6,761 nt of DNA, from the NCBI GenBank assembly GCA_027371625.1, contig DAHXMQ010000198.1, forward strand, positions 1-6,761, in the 5' to 3' direction. Below the pieces are notes generated by a model. The model did no database searches, was not told the DNA's origin, and saw only the letters and a list, made by a program, of their open reading frames with translations. This stretch comes from Candidatus Methanoperedentaceae archaeon (GTDB lineage: Archaea > Halobacteriota > Methanosarcinia > Methanosarcinales > Methanoperedenaceae). Positions 5,620 to 6,761 of the stretch are shown here, piece after piece. Each line of letters starts with the position of its first letter. Position 1 is the first letter of the stretch. The position numbers were made by a program, and so were the translations under genes.

Positions 5620-6724
5620 CCTTACTCATCTCCCGCAGCGTGGCGCCGAATTCGGATTCCACGATGTGGTTCACACCCAGCGTCTTTGGATGAAGGTCTA
5701 TCTCGACAACAACATGCTTATGCCCCATCTCTTTCAACGGCACAACCTGCCGCGGTCCGTTCGTGATGGAGAATAATTCCATATTCTTTATATTGTCCAT
5801 TGGAAACGCATGCGGCACGCCTGTTATTACTGCAAAATCAAAATCAGCATATTTCTCGCCTATTATCCTGCTTGCTGTGTTTCCAGCTATCGGATACTCG
5901 TCCAGCCCTCCAATTATGTGGTGGATTTCAAAGCCTTTCTGGGTTAATTCCTCTTTGATTTCCCTAGCATTTCTCCTGTTCTTGGGAAGCCCTACGTTCT
6001 CATCGAGGTTCGCCATGTTTATGAGCAGAGAGCCGAACTTTGATGCAGTCTGCGCAACTGCGAGGTTGATATCGGCAAACATGAATGCCGTCTCCTTTTT
6101 CGCATTGAGTATATTGAGTCCTTTTTTCCCCTGTTTTATTAGCTCAAGCAGCCTTTCCGCCACCTTGAATTTCAAATCCCCTCTGCTCGGCTCAAGGTAT
6201 TCCTTGCTCGCTGCCCCGTGGCGTTTCTCTACATTGGTGGCTTCCTTCAGCAGCGCCTTCTGCCTTTCAAATTCCGCCTCGCTTATAATCCCTGCTGCAA
6301 GCGCAGATTCAAGTGCAATAACAACCCCTCTCGTATTGTCCCTGTAGCCAGCATGCACCTCGACCTCGATGACAGGCACATCTGGCTGGACACGCGTAAC
6401 TGCCTCATGCAATTCCTCGCCGATAATCATACTTGCGCACGTTCCCACGATGCCTATCCTCCTCGGCTTGAACCGTTCGATGACCTTTTCAAGGACCTCA
6501 ACCAATGAATCCTGCCCCCCAAAAACAAATCCCGATTCATCAAGCGATGTGGTGACAACCCTCATCCCATCCTCCTCAAGAAGCCTTGCATGCTTGAAGC
6601 TGCATCCGGGAGGCCCGTGCAGTATTACCACATCGGTATCGAGGTCTCTCAGCGTATATAATGCTGCAACAATCGAGCTTGGGCGCGGGTGCATTATGAG
6701 TGGTTCTTTTGGTTTTACTGGCAT
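5612..6724 (-). CDS. cfbD: Ni-sirohydrochlorin a,c-diamide reductive cyclase, NifD-like component
   Basis: CfbD is the substrate-binding partner of CfbC. The complex performs a multi-electron ring reduction and forms the gamma-lactam ring, yielding 15,17(3)-seco-F430-17(3)-acid. At 370 residues it is much shorter than NifD or NifK, as is usual for CfbD, which works as a homodimer. Cysteines that can hold an iron-sulfur cluster are seen in [10 protein letters not shown] (Cys41) and [12 protein letters not shown] (Cys96), the positions of the nitrogenase-family cluster ligands. [14 protein letters not shown] (12-25) and the later [21 protein letters not shown] are further family-like stretches. 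The ATG at 6724 has GGAG (6734-6731) six bases upstream. It is the first gene of the visible cfbD-cfbC-(cfbB) unit, sitting 15 bp from a palindromic promoter element. cfbA and cfbE, also needed for F430, are not in the window. Confidence 0.93.
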   Translation of the reverse strand: MPVKPKEPLIMHPRPSSIVAALYTLRDLDTDVVILHGPPGCSFKHARLLEEDGMRVVTTSLDESGFVFGGQDSLVEVLEKVIERFKPRRIGIVGTCASMIIGEELHEAVTRVQPDVPVIEVEVHAGYRDNTRGVVIALESALAAGIISEAEFERQKALLKEATNVEKRHGAASKEYLEPSRGDLKFKVAERLLELIKQGKKGLNILNAKKETAFMFADINLAVAQTASKFGSLLINMANLDENVGLPKNRRNAREIKEELTQKGFEIHHIIGGLDEYPIAGNTASRIIGEKYADFDFAVITGVPHAFPMDNIKNMELFSITNGPRQVVPLKEMGHKHVVVEIDLHPKTLGVNHIVESEFGATLREMSKDA

Positions 6725-6739
6725 CTTTTTCTCCGGGAA

Positions 6740-6761
6740 ACCCCGTATTTAAATACGGGGT
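6740..6761. promoter_or_regulatory. Perfect 22-bp palindrome around the probable cfbD TATA box (candidate operator)
   Basis: The half-site ACCCCGTATTT (6740-6750) is followed at once by its exact reverse complement (6751-6761), with no spacer. The centre is a TATTTAAATA core (6746-6755) that fits an archaeal TATA box. For cfbD on the minus strand, initiation about 25 bases downstream would fall near 6724-6728, giving almost no leader. Protein binding to the GC-rich arms would cover the TATA box, so the element could be a repressor site. The window ends at its last base, so it may be part of something longer: a divergent promoter, a terminator hairpin or a repeat. No regulator can be named from the sequence. 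Confidence 0.55.

Noticed and set aside
5763..6347. 194-residue open frame on the plus strand opposite cfbD
   Set aside because: It is antisense to a clearly conserved cfbD frame; its Ser- and Phe-rich composition is typical of a mirror of coding sequence.
4828..6724. Nitrogenase nifH/nifD or dark-operative protochlorophyllide reductase genes
   Set aside because: The NifD-like protein has only 370 residues, there is no NifK-like partner, and cfbB lies next door. Together these fit the CfbC/CfbD reductive cyclase.

Overview
The window is from an archaeon that makes coenzyme F430, the nickel tetrapyrrole of methyl-coenzyme M reductase. It is therefore a methanogen or an anaerobic methane oxidiser. 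Three things point this way: adjacent cfbD, cfbC and cfbB homologues; a C5-pathway hemA downstream of a Met8-type precorrin-2 dehydrogenase and a siroheme decarboxylase subunit; and TATA-like promoters with a tRNA lacking an encoded CCA. Gene content and the abundance of 9-10 bp periodic repeats suggest Methanosarcinales, possibly a Methanoperedens (ANME-2d) relative, but that lineage call is inference.

Region 1 (1-297): the window opens inside a reading frame resembling the N-terminal domain of LarA-like (DUF2088) proteins. It runs into a complete tRNA-Gly(UCC) gene and stops inside it, so the rest of that gene is missing. A short AT-rich stretch with TATA-like boxes follows.

Region 2 (298-2649, + strand): a tightly packed operon ahbB-sirC-hemA with a 4-bp and then an 8-bp overlap. 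HemA begins tetrapyrrole synthesis from glutamyl-tRNA. SirC oxidises precorrin-2 to sirohydrochlorin. AhbB is one subunit of the siroheme decarboxylase that starts the alternative heme pathway. A strong ribosome binding site and GTG at the end of hemA lead only into a 17-codon frame, so the operon's next gene may have been lost here.

Region 3 (2650-3241): a small gene on the minus strand encodes an unrecognised 110-residue protein with four cysteines spaced like a zinc or metal site and a helical C-terminus. It has its own TATA-like box and a hairpin directly before its ribosome binding site.

Region 4 (3242-6761, minus strand): cfbD and cfbC overlap by 8 bp. A gap of about 155 bp filled with two different short-period repeat families separates them from cfbB. 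CfbB amidates Ni-sirohydrochlorin, and the nitrogenase-like CfbC/CfbD pair reduces and cyclises the ring toward F430. A perfect 22-bp palindrome wraps around the probable TATA box of cfbD at the window edge and is a candidate operator.

The heme/siroheme operon and the F430 operon converge on each other. Sirohydrochlorin, made by the first operon, is the branch-point substrate for both. No novel enzyme system is evident. The items most worth following up are the cfbD promoter palindrome, the truncated larA-like gene at the tRNA, the repeat-filled cfbC-cfbB gap and the small cysteine protein.
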